Shown here in pieces: positions 18,185-27,818 of a stretch of DNA of 64,000 nucleotides (its first letter is position 1; each line of letters starts with the position of its first letter). Under the pieces are notes generated by a model that had not been told where the DNA came from, made no database searches, and was given only the letters and a program-made list of their open reading frames with translations. Source of the DNA: Leptospira meyeri (GTDB taxonomy: Bacteria; Spirochaetota; Leptospiria; Leptospirales; Leptospiraceae); the NCBI RefSeq assembly GCF_004368965.1, contig NZ_SORO01000001.1:2822001-2886000 (forward strand), read 5' to 3'. The position numbers and the translations under genes are program-made.

Positions 18185-19813
18185 TTAGTAGCTACCCCCG
18201 CTACCACCTCCGCCAGAGGAACCTCCACCAAAACTTCCTCCACCGCCTCCACCACCCCCTCCAGAGGAGCCGCCGGAGCTACTCTTTTGTTTTTTGGGAA
18301 TGGTTTCGTATTCTGTGGCACTGTGTTTGCAATGGGCACAGGTTCGTCTAACTTCAACTTTTCCAGAGCTGCTATAGGTTGCTTCCGAAAGGATACGACT
18401 GGATTTACAAACAAAAGTTTCAAACTTACATTCTGGACAAGATTTAATTTTTGGAAAAGAGGTACCTTTGTATATGTATTCCGGATTGATGTTCGGAAAT
18501 TTTAAAATTGAATTGGAATGGCAGCTTGGGCATACCCAAACATCATAATCAATTGAATTGACGATTTCTTCTGATACCTGTCCTTCCGACAAATGTTTGT
18601 TATCTCCCTCTTCGGAGAGTTTCGTCATCATAGTCCCACATTTTTTACATTTTCTTGGAATATTCCGAATGGCTTGCAAACGTTCCATTAACTTACGCAT
18701 TCGTAAGTCTCCCCAAAAAATAAAAAATATAATGATACTTGCGATAATAAGAAATATTGACACAGGAAACAATGCATCGTCCAAAACCAAAGAAAGGAGA
18801 GTGATTGCGATCACAACAGGACTAATGAAAAGACCATAAAACAAAATGAAATCGGTTTTGTGGACAATATGGTATTTGGCAGTAGGGGAAGGTGTGAGCC
18901 AAACAACGATCCTTTGGAGTAAATTTAAAAATACAAAAAGAGCAAGATATCCAAATATAAAATACTTTTTATTACGTAGAGACTCTTCTTTTTCGATTCT
19001 TTCTAGTTCCGTAAATTTTTCATTTAAAAGTCTAGATTCTTCATCATTTAGAAAATAATTTCCAGTGGTATTGTATCGATCAACGGTTTCTTCTAAAATT
19101 CGTTTTTCTTCCTCTGTTAGTTGTGAATAAGATTTCCCTTGGTAATCATATTCATCCGTTCTTTTGGATTCATTTGATGTTTCGCCATTTGAAGGATAGG
19201 CACTTGCATCTGTCGCATCGTTGGTGCCGGTGGTATTCGAAACCAAATCTTCTACAGCCATCTCAGGATGGTTTAATTTATTAATGATGGCGGACACAGT
19301 GTCCGAATGTCCCTTTTGAAAGTTATCTTCTTTGAATGAAGGAATGGTATATGTATCAATGATTCGTTTGACAGTGACATCCGGAAGGTCACCTTCTAGT
19401 CCGTATCCAGTTTCAATTTCCACTCTTCTTTGATCGATCACATGTAAAATGAGAATTCCATTGTCTTTGCCTTTTTTCCCAATCTTCCAATGGTTGAAGA
19501 GAGCAACGGCAAAGTCTTTTGGGACATAACTTCCGATCGTTGGCAACGTCACTACGACAATTTCTAATCCTGACTCTGCCTCTGCGGCATTGATCATTTG
19601 GTCAATGGATGCCGTGTCTGTCAAAACTCCGGCACTGTCTTCCACCCAGCTGTTTCTTAGTGTCTTGGGGTTTGGGACCTTGGCAACAAGAGTGTCGATG
19701 GGTTCTTCATTTGTTGGCGAACATTGCCAAAGAACTGGCAAAAGAAAAGTAATGAGTAACGATAGAATGAAATTAGGAATGAAATTGGTTTTTGATCGAA
19801 GTGGAAAATTCAC
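18185..19813 (-). CDS. TPM-domain (YgcG-like) lipoprotein with zinc ribbons and Gly-rich tail
   Basis: 542 residues from a GTG at 19813. The signal ends LPVLWQC, a lipobox. Residues about 55-185 form the TPM domain (VEDSAGVLTD; IEIVVVTL-like strand; GKDNGILILHV; VEIETGYGLEGDLPD), a thylakoid-phosphatase-like fold found in envelope proteins. Two or three membrane segments follow around 290-370. After them come four CxxC knuckles (CKKCG, CPSCH, CPECK, CAHCK), enough for two zinc sites, presumably on the other side of the membrane. The tail is almost pure Gly/Ser ending in GGSY, typical of YgcG proteins. Function is unknown; membrane repair or quality control is a guess. Confidence 0.83.
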   Translation of the reverse strand: MNFPLRSKTNFIPNFILSLLITFLLPVLWQCSPTNEEPIDTLVAKVPNPKTLRNSWVEDSAGVLTDTASIDQMINAAEAESGLEIVVVTLPTIGSYVPKDFAVALFNHWKIGKKGKDNGILILHVIDQRRVEIETGYGLEGDLPDVTVKRIIDTYTIPSFKEDNFQKGHSDTVSAIINKLNHPEMAVEDLVSNTTGTNDATDASAYPSNGETSNESKRTDEYDYQGKSYSQLTEEEKRILEETVDRYNTTGNYFLNDEESRLLNEKFTELERIEKEESLRNKKYFIFGYLALFVFLNLLQRIVVWLTPSPTAKYHIVHKTDFILFYGLFISPVVIAITLLSLVLDDALFPVSIFLIIASIIIFFIFWGDLRMRKLMERLQAIRNIPRKCKKCGTMMTKLSEEGDNKHLSEGQVSEEIVNSIDYDVWVCPSCHSNSILKFPNINPEYIYKGTSFPKIKSCPECKFETFVCKSSRILSEATYSSSGKVEVRRTCAHCKHSATEYETIPKKQKSSSGGSSGGGGGGGGGSFGGGSSGGGGSGGSY

Positions 19814-19906
19814 GATCTAAAGAAATTAAACGAAGCCTGAAGAGTTGTCAAGTATGAGTTAGGAGTGTTAGAATAGAATTGTATGCAACGCAATTATTTT
19901 TTTCGC

Positions 19907-20716
19907 TCAAGAACCAGTACAAGGAAAGTTACAAATATATGTAATCGTTTTAGGAGAAAGGCTTTTCCCTGTCGCAGATTTGATACCAGGTCCAAATGTG
20001 TATGTATTGGTTCCCAAGGAAAAACTGGAAGAGTTATAGATTTGGAGAACATTATTCGATACAAAGGAACTAGATCCATCTAGAGAAATCGGTGGGTATG
20101 TTATGACATTCGAATTTAAAAAGGTTTGCATATCAGAAGGTATTTCCAAATTTTCAGAGAAAGTGATAATTACCAATGTTGGCCAGGAGGTAAAGATTGC
20201 TTTATCGTATGGGGTTGAATAGATCATATCCAAATAGGCTGGTGTGATCCCAGTTTCATAAAATTCTACATTTAATACATCTGGGCCACTTAACGATTTA
20301 TTTGTGATCATCGAAGCTCCAGGAAATGGAATCGAAATGGTAAAAGTAAACAACTCACTTCCTGATTGGTCTACTCGAATCGTTGTTTCTCCTGTACTTG
20401 CAATCAAATAGAACCTTCCACCTTCATTTAATAAAATTGAATTTGTAAGACCTTCTAATTGGTTAGTACGGCTGAGGACAGTCAAAGTTCCACCGACAAC
20501 GGCAACACCATTGGCATCAACGATTTGGCCCGTGATTTGAACGGTTCTCGGTGTAGCAAGTAAGGAAGCTACCCCTAGAATAGCTGCAGGGTTGGTCTCT
20601 TCCGAGATTTCTGGATTTACAACCATCTGTACGGCCGGATTGAAATAACAATTTCCAATGACCATCCATAGACCTAAAATCACCGAAAAAGTTAATAACC
20701 TAGGATGTGGTTTCAT
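19907..20716 (-). CDS. Putative lipoprotein with Ig-like C-terminal domain (NCYFNP family)
   Basis: 269 residues. The signal peptide ends VIGNC and the mature protein starts CYFNPAVQ. Residues about 60-130 resemble a carboxypeptidase-regulatory-like beta sandwich (TGQIVDANGVAVVGGTLTV), and the C-terminal half an Ig-like domain of the SbsA type (VIITFSENLEIPSDM, ending with SATGKSLSPKTITY). The next gene (20885) encodes a paralogue with the same layout, so the pair is a tandem duplication. No function beyond a surface-exposed lipoprotein is suggested. Confidence 0.78.
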   Translation of the reverse strand: MKPHPRLLTFSVILGLWMVIGNCYFNPAVQMVVNPEISEETNPAAILGVASLLATPRTVQITGQIVDANGVAVVGGTLTVLSRTNQLEGLTNSILLNEGGRFYLIASTGETTIRVDQSGSELFTFTISIPFPGASMITNKSLSGPDVLNVEFYETGITPAYLDMIYSTPYDKAIFTSWPTLVIITFSENLEIPSDMQTFLNSNVITYPPISLDGSSSFVSNNVLQIYNSSSFSLGTNTYTFGPGIKSATGKSLSPKTITYICNFPCTGS

Positions 20717-20884
20717 ATCATTTCTCCAGAAAATAAAGGATTGTTTCGGAAAAAGAAATTTCTTTTAGGCCTTAGAACCCAAGAGATTGATTCTATAGAA
20801 ATGCTGAATGTTTGGCAAGATATTTCTTAATAAAGTTTAGTCCCGATATGGTTCGAAACTCCCTATGACTCAACTCTAAAACTT

Positions 20885-21721
20885 TTAATAAAATACACAA
20901 GCAACTGATGGTGAATAACAAAATCTAACAAAACGTGGAGATAACAATTTTCCCGTTGCAGATTTGATATTAGATGTAAATGCAATAAAATATTCAGTGT
21001 CAGGCATCAATCCTTCTGCTCCCGAAAATATGAGCTGATTGCCGGAAACACTGGGAGACAGATACCCTACGCTTGGGGCAGGGATAATCATCATCGAATT
21101 TGGCATCCAACTAACATCTTCTGGGTCAACGGATGCAGGAGGTTCGCTAAATTCTAAAACCAAAGGGTTTGGAGTTTTTCCCAGGTTCGCATTATGTATG
21201 TTAATTTCAGTAACACCACCTTCTAAATAGAACACTCGCACCAAGTCAAAAAAGTTAGGTGGTTCACTGGCACTAATTGAAGTCAAATCGGAAATTTCAA
21301 GTCCTGAAGGAGCACCGTTTGTTCCCACACCGATTTCTGTTGGGCTTACTACAATTAAGATCAAAGTAAAAAATGGAGTGCCGTTTTGTAATACTTCATA
21401 ACTCGTTGAACCAGTTTGAAACGGTAAATAAAATCTTCCGCTTGAATCCGTTGTGTAAGTTGGCAAAGACGCTTTAGATTGAAACGATGGTGGAGAAGGA
21501 ACAAAAACAAGGCCTGTCAATCCCGAACCATTTTGATCCCTAATTTGGCCAGTGATGAGTAGGTTTGATGTTTCGGCCCCGATTCCAAGAAGACTAAGAA
21601 ATGAACTATCCTCTTTCTTTTCTACAGGATTTAATATTCCGTTCACAACCGGATTGAAATAACAATTCTGAAAGAACGAAAACATTAGAAGTAATAATCC
21701 AATCGACATTTTAAATTGCAT
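20885..21721 (-). CDS. Putative lipoprotein, tandem paralogue (NCYFNP family)
   Basis: 278 residues from the ATG at 21721, which has AGGA nine bases upstream; an ATG at 21754 would add 11 residues before the signal peptide. The signal ends FFQNC and the mature start is CYFNPVVNG, nearly identical to the paralogue at 19907 (CYFNPAVQM). Shared later motifs are LLITGQIRDQNGSG versus VQITGQIVDANG and IKSATGKLLSPRFV versus IKSATGKSLSPKTI. The middle part differs in sequence, so the duplication is old. Confidence 0.78.
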   Translation of the reverse strand: MQFKMSIGLLLLMFSFFQNCYFNPVVNGILNPVEKKEDSSFLSLLGIGAETSNLLITGQIRDQNGSGLTGLVFVPSPPSFQSKASLPTYTTDSSGRFYLPFQTGSTSYEVLQNGTPFFTLILIVVSPTEIGVGTNGAPSGLEISDLTSISASEPPNFFDLVRVFYLEGGVTEINIHNANLGKTPNPLVLEFSEPPASVDPEDVSWMPNSMMIIPAPSVGYLSPSVSGNQLIFSGAEGLMPDTEYFIAFTSNIKSATGKLLSPRFVRFCYSPSVACVFY

Positions 21722-21773
21722 CGTCGGTATTCCTCGAAGGTAAATAGATTTCATTTTTAGTCGACCGATTCGA

Positions 21774-22595
21774 TTATTTTCTCTTCTTCAGAGTTTCTAA
21801 ATCTTTTTCTAGTTGTTCCAGCTCATATTTTTCTTCTGCTTCTTTGAGTTCTTGTTCTGTCCTGATTTGTTCTACAGCTTCATCTTTGATACGTTTGATT
21901 TCCGAATCAGAAACCATACGATAGCCGTTCCCTTCGCACACATCAACGACAATGGTTTTACGTGTGATCGTGATCAGAAATCCGCCAAGGAGTGTAATTG
22001 CCATATCCCCCCAAGTGGATGTTTGTTTGATGCGAACGGGACGATTGTCTTTTGGAAGTAATACATCCCAATTTGGTTCTTTGAAACGAAGTGCACCAAA
22101 CAACCAAAAGTATTCTGGATAAGATTGAAAAATTTGGCATTTTGCTGAATCGGGTGCAAGTGTGATCATATTTCCATCGGCCACAGAACCAAGCACAAAG
22201 GAATCACGTAGGCTATGAGTGATCACTTCACCACCTTCTTGGTTGGTTTTTCTTTCTGATTCTTGTCGCATCAATTCTTCTCTGCGTTTACGAATCTCTT
22301 CTTGTTTGGCAGCGATGGCCTTTTCTTTTTCGGATTTTCTTTTTTCTTCTTCTTCTCTACGGATGATTTCTTCTTCAGATTCAGCAATGTCTTTGTAGAT
22401 AATTTTTAAAACGGTTTTTTTGGAAATCACCATGTGTTTTCCGTTTTGTGCATCTACTTCCACACTATCCACATTTTGATTGGTGATCACACCTTTGATG
22501 GACTTTCCTTGTTTTAACAGAATGGTTTGTACAGCGGCCAATGGGGAAATGATACAAAAAATAAGTACAATGAGAGCTAAATGTTTGTTTCGCAT
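21774..22595 (-). CDS. Exported coiled-coil protein of unknown function
   Basis: 273 residues from the ATG at 22595; upstream in-frame codons to 22730 lack a signal context and are left out. A signal peptide (LALIVLIFCIISPLAAVQ) precedes a small beta region (LLKQGKSIKGVITNQNVDSVEV) that resembles the start of other Leptospira exported proteins. A long charged coiled coil of E, K and R follows (about residues 75-125), then a hydrophobic stretch near DMAITLLGGFLITI and a second charged helix at the C-terminus. I do not recognise a function. It lies 53 bp upstream of the lipoprotein pair, in the same direction. Confidence 0.7.
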   Translation of the reverse strand: MRNKHLALIVLIFCIISPLAAVQTILLKQGKSIKGVITNQNVDSVEVDAQNGKHMVISKKTVLKIIYKDIAESEEEIIRREEEEKRKSEKEKAIAAKQEEIRKRREELMRQESERKTNQEGGEVITHSLRDSFVLGSVADGNMITLAPDSAKCQIFQSYPEYFWLFGALRFKEPNWDVLLPKDNRPVRIKQTSTWGDMAITLLGGFLITITRKTIVVDVCEGNGYRMVSDSEIKRIKDEAVEQIRTEQELKEAEEKYELEQLEKDLETLKKRK

Positions 22596-22861
22596 AGAGA
22601 TGGTCCGTTCTAGTATTTTCCCTATATTATTAGGATTTAGAATCATTTGCAATACAGAATTTTCCCGTTTAGCAGAAATACTTCGAGAAATCCAGAGCGA
22701 TTTGACAGGATTTGAAAAGCCACCAAACATTCCCCATTCGGAGATTGAAAGAACTTGCCTCAGGTTCGGCTCATCAAATAGTATCTTGCTTTGTTTAATT
22801 GTGAATTAGGCTCTATCATGTTTCCTTTTACTAAAGAAGGACTTGGGAGCAAGCAGGTGAG

Positions 22862-24157
22862 ATGAAAGAAGATCAAAAAATGCATAAAGTTCTACATTCT
22901 GTTCATTTATGGGGCATTGCTGTAGGACTTGTCATATCTGGTGATTATTTTGGTTGGAACTTTGGATGGTCCAAAGCGAGTTTCTGGGAATTCGGTTTTG
23001 CTGTTATACTTGTGGCTACTTTTTACGTACTCTTTGCACTATGTTTTACCGAACTTGCAGCAAGCATTCCACAATCAGGTGGCCCATCTGCTTATGCAAA
23101 ACGGGCATTAGGGGATTTATTTGGACTGGTCACTGGTTATTTAGTTCTTGTCGAATTTTTGTTAGCACCACCTGCCATTGCTTCGGCTCTCGGGGGATAC
23201 ATTCATTTTCTATTTCCCATTATACCTGCGTTTGGTGCAGGTATTGTCATGTTCTGTTTGTTGTTATTAATCAATTTAACTGGAATCAAACAAACAGCTC
23301 GATTTGAACTTCTAGTGACTCTTGTCGCAGTATTCGGACTTTTGTTGTATTTGGTATTTTTAACGCCACATGTATCATTTGAAAAACTACCCAATCTACC
23401 AAACGTTCATTCTATTGTTTGGAGTTCGGTTTTTCTTTCTATTCCATTTGCCATTTGGTTTTTTCTGGCTGTGGAAGGAGTGGCTTTGGCGGCCGAAGAG
23501 GTGCGAAATCCCGCTAGAGATATACCCATTGGATATACTGCTGGAATCTTCACTCTACTATGTTTGGCGGGGTTTATTTTCGTATTTACAGCGGCAGTTG
23601 TTGATACAAAAGAAATCTCTGAATTAGATTATCCCTTGTCTTATGTATTACAAAAGTTATATGGAAAAAATCAAATTTGGCCTTTTGTGTTTACCTTTAT
23701 TGGATTGTTTGGTTTGGTAGCTTCTTTATTTGGAATCATCCTTGGAAACTCTCGATTGATTTATGCGATGGCCAAAGAAGGATATTTACCCAATTATCTT
23801 TCAAAATTGAGTAAAGGTTCCCATGTTCCACAAAATGCTGTTTTAAGTGGCGGGGTACTTGGGATTTTTTGTATGAGTTTTTTAGACACGGCAGAACTCA
23901 TCACCATTTCTGCATTAGGTGCTTGTGGGATGTATCTTTTTAGCCTAATCTCCTATTTTGTGTTAAGAAAAAAAGAACCTTTGATGCCACGGCCTTACAA
24001 AGCTCCGTTTTATCCTGTATTGCCTGGGGTTGCACTCATATTGGGAATTGTGGCTTGTGGATCTGTTTCATTCGCAGAACCTTATTTGGCGATCGGAGTT
24101 ATTTTTTTCGGCTTTTTGTTAGGGTTTGGGTATTTCTGGAAACAAAAAAGGAACTAA
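22862..24157 (+). CDS. APC-family permease, probably ethanolamine permease
   Basis: 431 residues with about 12 membrane segments. The first helix region ISGDYFGWNFGW is very like ethanolamine permeases (GDYFGWN), and FTELAASIPQSGGPSAYAKRALG is the usual APC helix 2-3 stretch. VEGVALAAEEVRNPARDIPIGY is the family motif in the central loop. It would import ethanolamine or a related amine across the inner membrane. No ethanolamine ammonia-lyase genes are in the window, so the substrate is uncertain. It overlaps the convergent cyclase gene by four bases. Confidence 0.8.
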   Translation: MKEDQKMHKVLHSVHLWGIAVGLVISGDYFGWNFGWSKASFWEFGFAVILVATFYVLFALCFTELAASIPQSGGPSAYAKRALGDLFGLVTGYLVLVEFLLAPPAIASALGGYIHFLFPIIPAFGAGIVMFCLLLLINLTGIKQTARFELLVTLVAVFGLLLYLVFLTPHVSFEKLPNLPNVHSIVWSSVFLSIPFAIWFFLAVEGVALAAEEVRNPARDIPIGYTAGIFTLLCLAGFIFVFTAAVVDTKEISELDYPLSYVLQKLYGKNQIWPFVFTFIGLFGLVASLFGIILGNSRLIYAMAKEGYLPNYLSKLSKGSHVPQNAVLSGGVLGIFCMSFLDTAELITISALGACGMYLFSLISYFVLRKKEPLMPRPYKAPFYPVLPGVALILGIVACGSVSFAEPYLAIGVIFFGFLLGFGYFWKQKRN

Positions 24158-26226
24158 GATCCAAATTCCATCTTTGTTCTTTCTTTGGCATCGTGACAAC
24201 GTTCTAAAAATAGTCTCGATACCGAATCATCGGGGTTTTTATCTAATAGTTTTGAAAACCCTTCGATGGCTTCTTCAAAATCATCTCTGCGGAAAGCATC
24301 CAAGGCTAAGGTGTATTCATCTTTGATTGCCATGAGTCTTGATGCTTTTTCTGGTTCATATCCATCTAAAACTTCTACTACGAAAACGGATTCTGTTTTT
24401 CCTTTGATTGCCACTCTGTCAAGTAATCGGTAATGGTATCCAAGTCTTTCCGATGCTTCGATAAATGTATCAGCACTGATCACGATACGAGAAGAAAAGA
24501 GTTTTGTAATTCCTTCAATCCGTGACGCAAGGTTTACAGCATCAGAGATAACGGTTCCTTCCATTCTTTTGTGTTCACCTAATATTCCCAAGGTGAGATT
24601 TCCTGTGTGGATTCCAATTCCTACTTCGATGGGAATGTATCCACAATTGGCTCTATGTCCGTTATAAATACGAATGGCATCTTGCATTTCGACAGCCGCT
24701 TTTACCGCATCATTTATGTCATACGGAAAAAGTGCCATCACTGCATCACCAATAAATTTATCAATAAAACCGTTGTTGTGTCGAATGATAGGTCCAACTC
24801 TTTGTAGGTAACTATTTAAAAAGTCAAAGTTTTCTTTGGGTGTAAGTGTTTCTGAAAATTCTGTAAAAGACCTAATATCGGCAAACAGAATGGTCATTCG
24901 TTTTTGTACCTGGTCACCTAAGTCCACATACCGGATATCTGATTTGCCTAGATGATATAAAAATTCTGTTGGGACAAAACGACTGAAGGAATTGCTAAGT
25001 TGTTTCTGCTCTTGCGCAAATTCTAATGTTTTTGTCATGGTTTGTCGAACAATCCGTCCAAACGTAATGACTTGCAAAAAGACAAATATCACAACACTTG
25101 CTGGGGCAACATACATCGTATGGATATATGATTCGGCATGTAGCACATCATTTGTAGCTGCAGCAAGAACCAAAAGCATTCCGAATAACAATGGTTTGGA
25201 TTCCATTCGTTTTTTTATATAAGCTTGATACAGATAAATAAATATAATAATTCCATTTGCAACAAATGCTATGGGATAGATGGATGCAGTTTCAGTAAAA
25301 TACACTGGCGGTAACAAAAGACCAATGGTTAAAATGGAGGACAGGGTATAAAAGAAAACTCCCATTCGTTTCGAAAAGTCTTCCGGGAAAATTGTATAAA
25401 AATAATGAAATAAAAGAGGCGCAGACCAATACCATGAAAGATATTCTAATCGCAATAAAAACCAATAGGGAACATCGATAAATTCTAACAGAATTCGTTC
25501 TCCAGTCGAAATGGTCCTTAGTAAAACTGCCAAGGAAAACAAAAAGATACCTATTGTGTGTTTCCCATCACGATTGTAGAAATACATGATTAAAAAGAAA
25601 AAACCAACAAATGCAAGAATTGATGACAACATGGTTTCGTTGATCTTTCGTTTGGTGAGACGACTTTCTGCTTTATTGTAGGTGGAAATGACAATATCGT
25701 TCCAAATCCCTCCTTTTCTATGTACATAATTTGCAATATAGAGATCGATGATGATTTCTGAACTTTGTGGTAATACAACCACAGTCGATTTAACTTGTGG
25801 AATGTACTCGTTCGGATTGGGTCCAGGTTTTCCAGATCCACCTAGGTACTTTCCATTGGCATAAATAGCGTAAGAAGTGTCCTGTTCAGGGACAGTCAAG
25901 GCCATAGTTTCTTGTTGGTTGTCTGCGAGTTTTAATTTGATCCTAAAACTTGCATGTCCAAATCCGCCAAGGGAACCATAATTCATTTTGTATCCGTTCC
26001 AATGTTTTGGAAGGCTCAGGAATAAATCGGAATCAGTTTCTATTATTTGTGAAGGGGCCGTATTCCAAAAAAATTTCCATTCCCCATTTAAAACAACAAA
26101 GGGTTCGTTCACAAAGGAATGTTGGCTTAGGTCTAAATACCCTTTCTCTGCTTCTGCTTTTACGTTCCTTTCCTCTGAAAGACAACCGAGTTGGAATAAA
26201 ATAAGAAAAAGAAAGAGTTTCTTCAT
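24154..26226 (-). CDS. 7TMR-DISM receptor adenylate/guanylate cyclase
   Basis: 690 residues. A lipobox-like signal (LFQLGC) is followed by a jelly-roll sensor (LNGEWKFFW start; IANYVHRKGGIW motif), seven membrane helices at about 195-400, a linker with FVPTEFLYHLGK, and a class III cyclase domain at about 440-620. Both metal-binding Asp are present: D450 in FADIRSF and D494 in FIGDAVMALF. Lys and Thr occupy the two base-specifying positions (DKFIGD; EGTVISDAVN), as in cyanobacterial CyaC, so ATP is the likelier substrate. The transition-state Asn and Arg are in NLASR. A TPR-like tail ends the protein. The start codon abuts the stop of the glutamate-synthase-like gene, so the two are one operon. 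Confidence 0.88.
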   Translation of the reverse strand: MKKLFLFLILFQLGCLSEERNVKAEAEKGYLDLSQHSFVNEPFVVLNGEWKFFWNTAPSQIIETDSDLFLSLPKHWNGYKMNYGSLGGFGHASFRIKLKLADNQQETMALTVPEQDTSYAIYANGKYLGGSGKPGPNPNEYIPQVKSTVVVLPQSSEIIIDLYIANYVHRKGGIWNDIVISTYNKAESRLTKRKINETMLSSILAFVGFFFLIMYFYNRDGKHTIGIFLFSLAVLLRTISTGERILLEFIDVPYWFLLRLEYLSWYWSAPLLFHYFYTIFPEDFSKRMGVFFYTLSSILTIGLLLPPVYFTETASIYPIAFVANGIIIFIYLYQAYIKKRMESKPLLFGMLLVLAAATNDVLHAESYIHTMYVAPASVVIFVFLQVITFGRIVRQTMTKTLEFAQEQKQLSNSFSRFVPTEFLYHLGKSDIRYVDLGDQVQKRMTILFADIRSFTEFSETLTPKENFDFLNSYLQRVGPIIRHNNGFIDKFIGDAVMALFPYDINDAVKAAVEMQDAIRIYNGHRANCGYIPIEVGIGIHTGNLTLGILGEHKRMEGTVISDAVNLASRIEGITKLFSSRIVISADTFIEASERLGYHYRLLDRVAIKGKTESVFVVEVLDGYEPEKASRLMAIKDEYTLALDAFRRDDFEEAIEGFSKLLDKNPDDSVSRLFLERCHDAKERTKMEFGS

Positions 26227-27789
26227 TTAAGCTTGTCGTTTCGGAAATACAGTATAGTCCTGAAGTTTTGTAAACTTCACTTCATCGCGTTTGTAACCGA
26301 GTAGTCCTTCTAGGGTTTGGTATCGATTCATACCCATACTGATTTCTATGTCTTGGCCTGTAAATTGTCCAGGGTGTTCGTACCCACAAGAATGAGCCAA
26401 ACTTAGAAGTTCTTTTCGAAATCCTTGGATGTATTTGGCCGCACGTTTTCCTTTGATCTCTGGGTCCACTCCGCGTTGTAACCACCAGTTTTGGGTAGCG
26501 ACACCGGCAGGACAATGGTCCGTATGGCATTTTTGTGCTTGGATGCAACCAATGGATAACATGGCTTCTCTTGCCACATTGATGAGATCACAACCCATGG
26601 CAATCGCAACCACAGCTCGGTCAGGGAAACCGAGTTTTCCCGATCCAATCCAAACAATTTGTTCGGACAATCCCTCTTTTTGGAAGAGGGTATACACTCT
26701 TTGGAACCCAATTTTAAAAGGTAGAGATACGTGATCGGCATAAGTAAGGGGGGCGGCTCCTGTTCCGCCTTCCCCGCCATCAATGGTGATAAAGTCGGGC
26801 CCTTGGGAACTTTGTTTCATTTCATTTGCAAGTTCCTCCCAGAATTCAATTTCTCCGACAGCACTTTTGATTCCAACAGGAAGTCCCGTACCGGATGCGA
26901 TTTTTTCGATAAACTGGACTAGTTCTTTTACATTTGTAAATTCATTATGTGAGTTAGGTGATATACAATCTTTTCCTTCTTCCACATGACGAATCGCAGC
27001 AATTTCAGCGTTTACTTTTTTTGCTGGTAGAATTCCACCTTTCCCTGGTTTGGCGCCTTGAGATAATTTGATTTCGATCATTTTAATACAAGGATTTTTG
27101 CCGACCTTTTCTTTCAAAACATCCAAACTAAATTTTCCAGAATGGTCTCTTGCGCCAAAGTATCCCGTTCCAATTTGCCAAACCATATCAGCACCTTGCA
27201 TATGGTATTGGCTTAGACCACCTTCGCCTGTGTTCTGATAGGCGCCGGAATCTCTTGCTCCTCTGTTCAGTGCCATCACTGCGTTTTTACCAAGAGAACC
27301 AAAAGACATTGCTGATATATTAACAATCGAATATGGTCTATAAGGAAATTTACGTTTAGGACCAATGATCTTTAAACAAGGAATACAACTTGGGTCTTGG
27401 TTGTGGATATATGCCTTGGCTTCTGGAAAAGGGAAGGCTTTGTGTTTGATAATGGGGTATCCCGGTTCGTATTGGATTTCTGTTGTTCCAAATCCGAAAT
27501 TATTGTTTTGTCCTTTGGCTGTGGCATATATCCAACTTCTTTCTGTACGATCGAAGGGCCTTTCTTCTTTATCGTGAGCCACCCAGTACTGTCTGAGTTC
27601 TGGACCGATCATTTCTAAAAAATATCGGAGACGACCAACAATGGGAAAGTTCCGCTGAATCGTGTGCGTTTTTTGAGTGATGTCTCGGAGGAAGACAAGT
27701 ACTAGAAATACGAACAATCCAATCAGAGTGGAGGAGAGGGGATGGGTTTCAATCCAAGTAAGTATCTGATCCATAAGGGGTGCGTCCAT
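26227..27789 (-). CDS. Membrane-anchored FMN-binding glutamate synthase-like protein
   Basis: 520 residues. One N-terminal membrane helix (TLIGLFVFLVLVFL) precedes a glutamate-synthase central/FMN barrel: ISAMSFGSLGKNAVMALN, TIDGGEGGTGAAPL, and the cluster CHTDHCPAGVATQ, which with an upstream Cys supplies the three ligands of a [3Fe-4S] centre. It lacks the glutaminase domain, so it is not a complete GltB. Members of this group are annotated as FMN-binding glutamate synthase family proteins, and the true substrates are unknown. It is the first gene of a pair with the cyclase, with no space between stop and start. Confidence 0.88.
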   Translation of the reverse strand: MDAPLMDQILTWIETHPLSSTLIGLFVFLVLVFLRDITQKTHTIQRNFPIVGRLRYFLEMIGPELRQYWVAHDKEERPFDRTERSWIYATAKGQNNNFGFGTTEIQYEPGYPIIKHKAFPFPEAKAYIHNQDPSCIPCLKIIGPKRKFPYRPYSIVNISAMSFGSLGKNAVMALNRGARDSGAYQNTGEGGLSQYHMQGADMVWQIGTGYFGARDHSGKFSLDVLKEKVGKNPCIKMIEIKLSQGAKPGKGGILPAKKVNAEIAAIRHVEEGKDCISPNSHNEFTNVKELVQFIEKIASGTGLPVGIKSAVGEIEFWEELANEMKQSSQGPDFITIDGGEGGTGAAPLTYADHVSLPFKIGFQRVYTLFQKEGLSEQIVWIGSGKLGFPDRAVVAIAMGCDLINVAREAMLSIGCIQAQKCHTDHCPAGVATQNWWLQRGVDPEIKGKRAAKYIQGFRKELLSLAHSCGYEHPGQFTGQDIEISMGMNRYQTLEGLLGYKRDEVKFTKLQDYTVFPKRQA

Positions 27790-27818
27790 TTCTATATCAA
27801 AAATAAAAAGATGACAAG

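Noticed and set aside
18112..18423. N-terminal 104 residues of the open frame extending the outer-membrane protein
   Set aside because: This part reads the Gly/Ser-rich end of the TPM gene in another frame. A proper signal peptide begins at the ATG at 18111.
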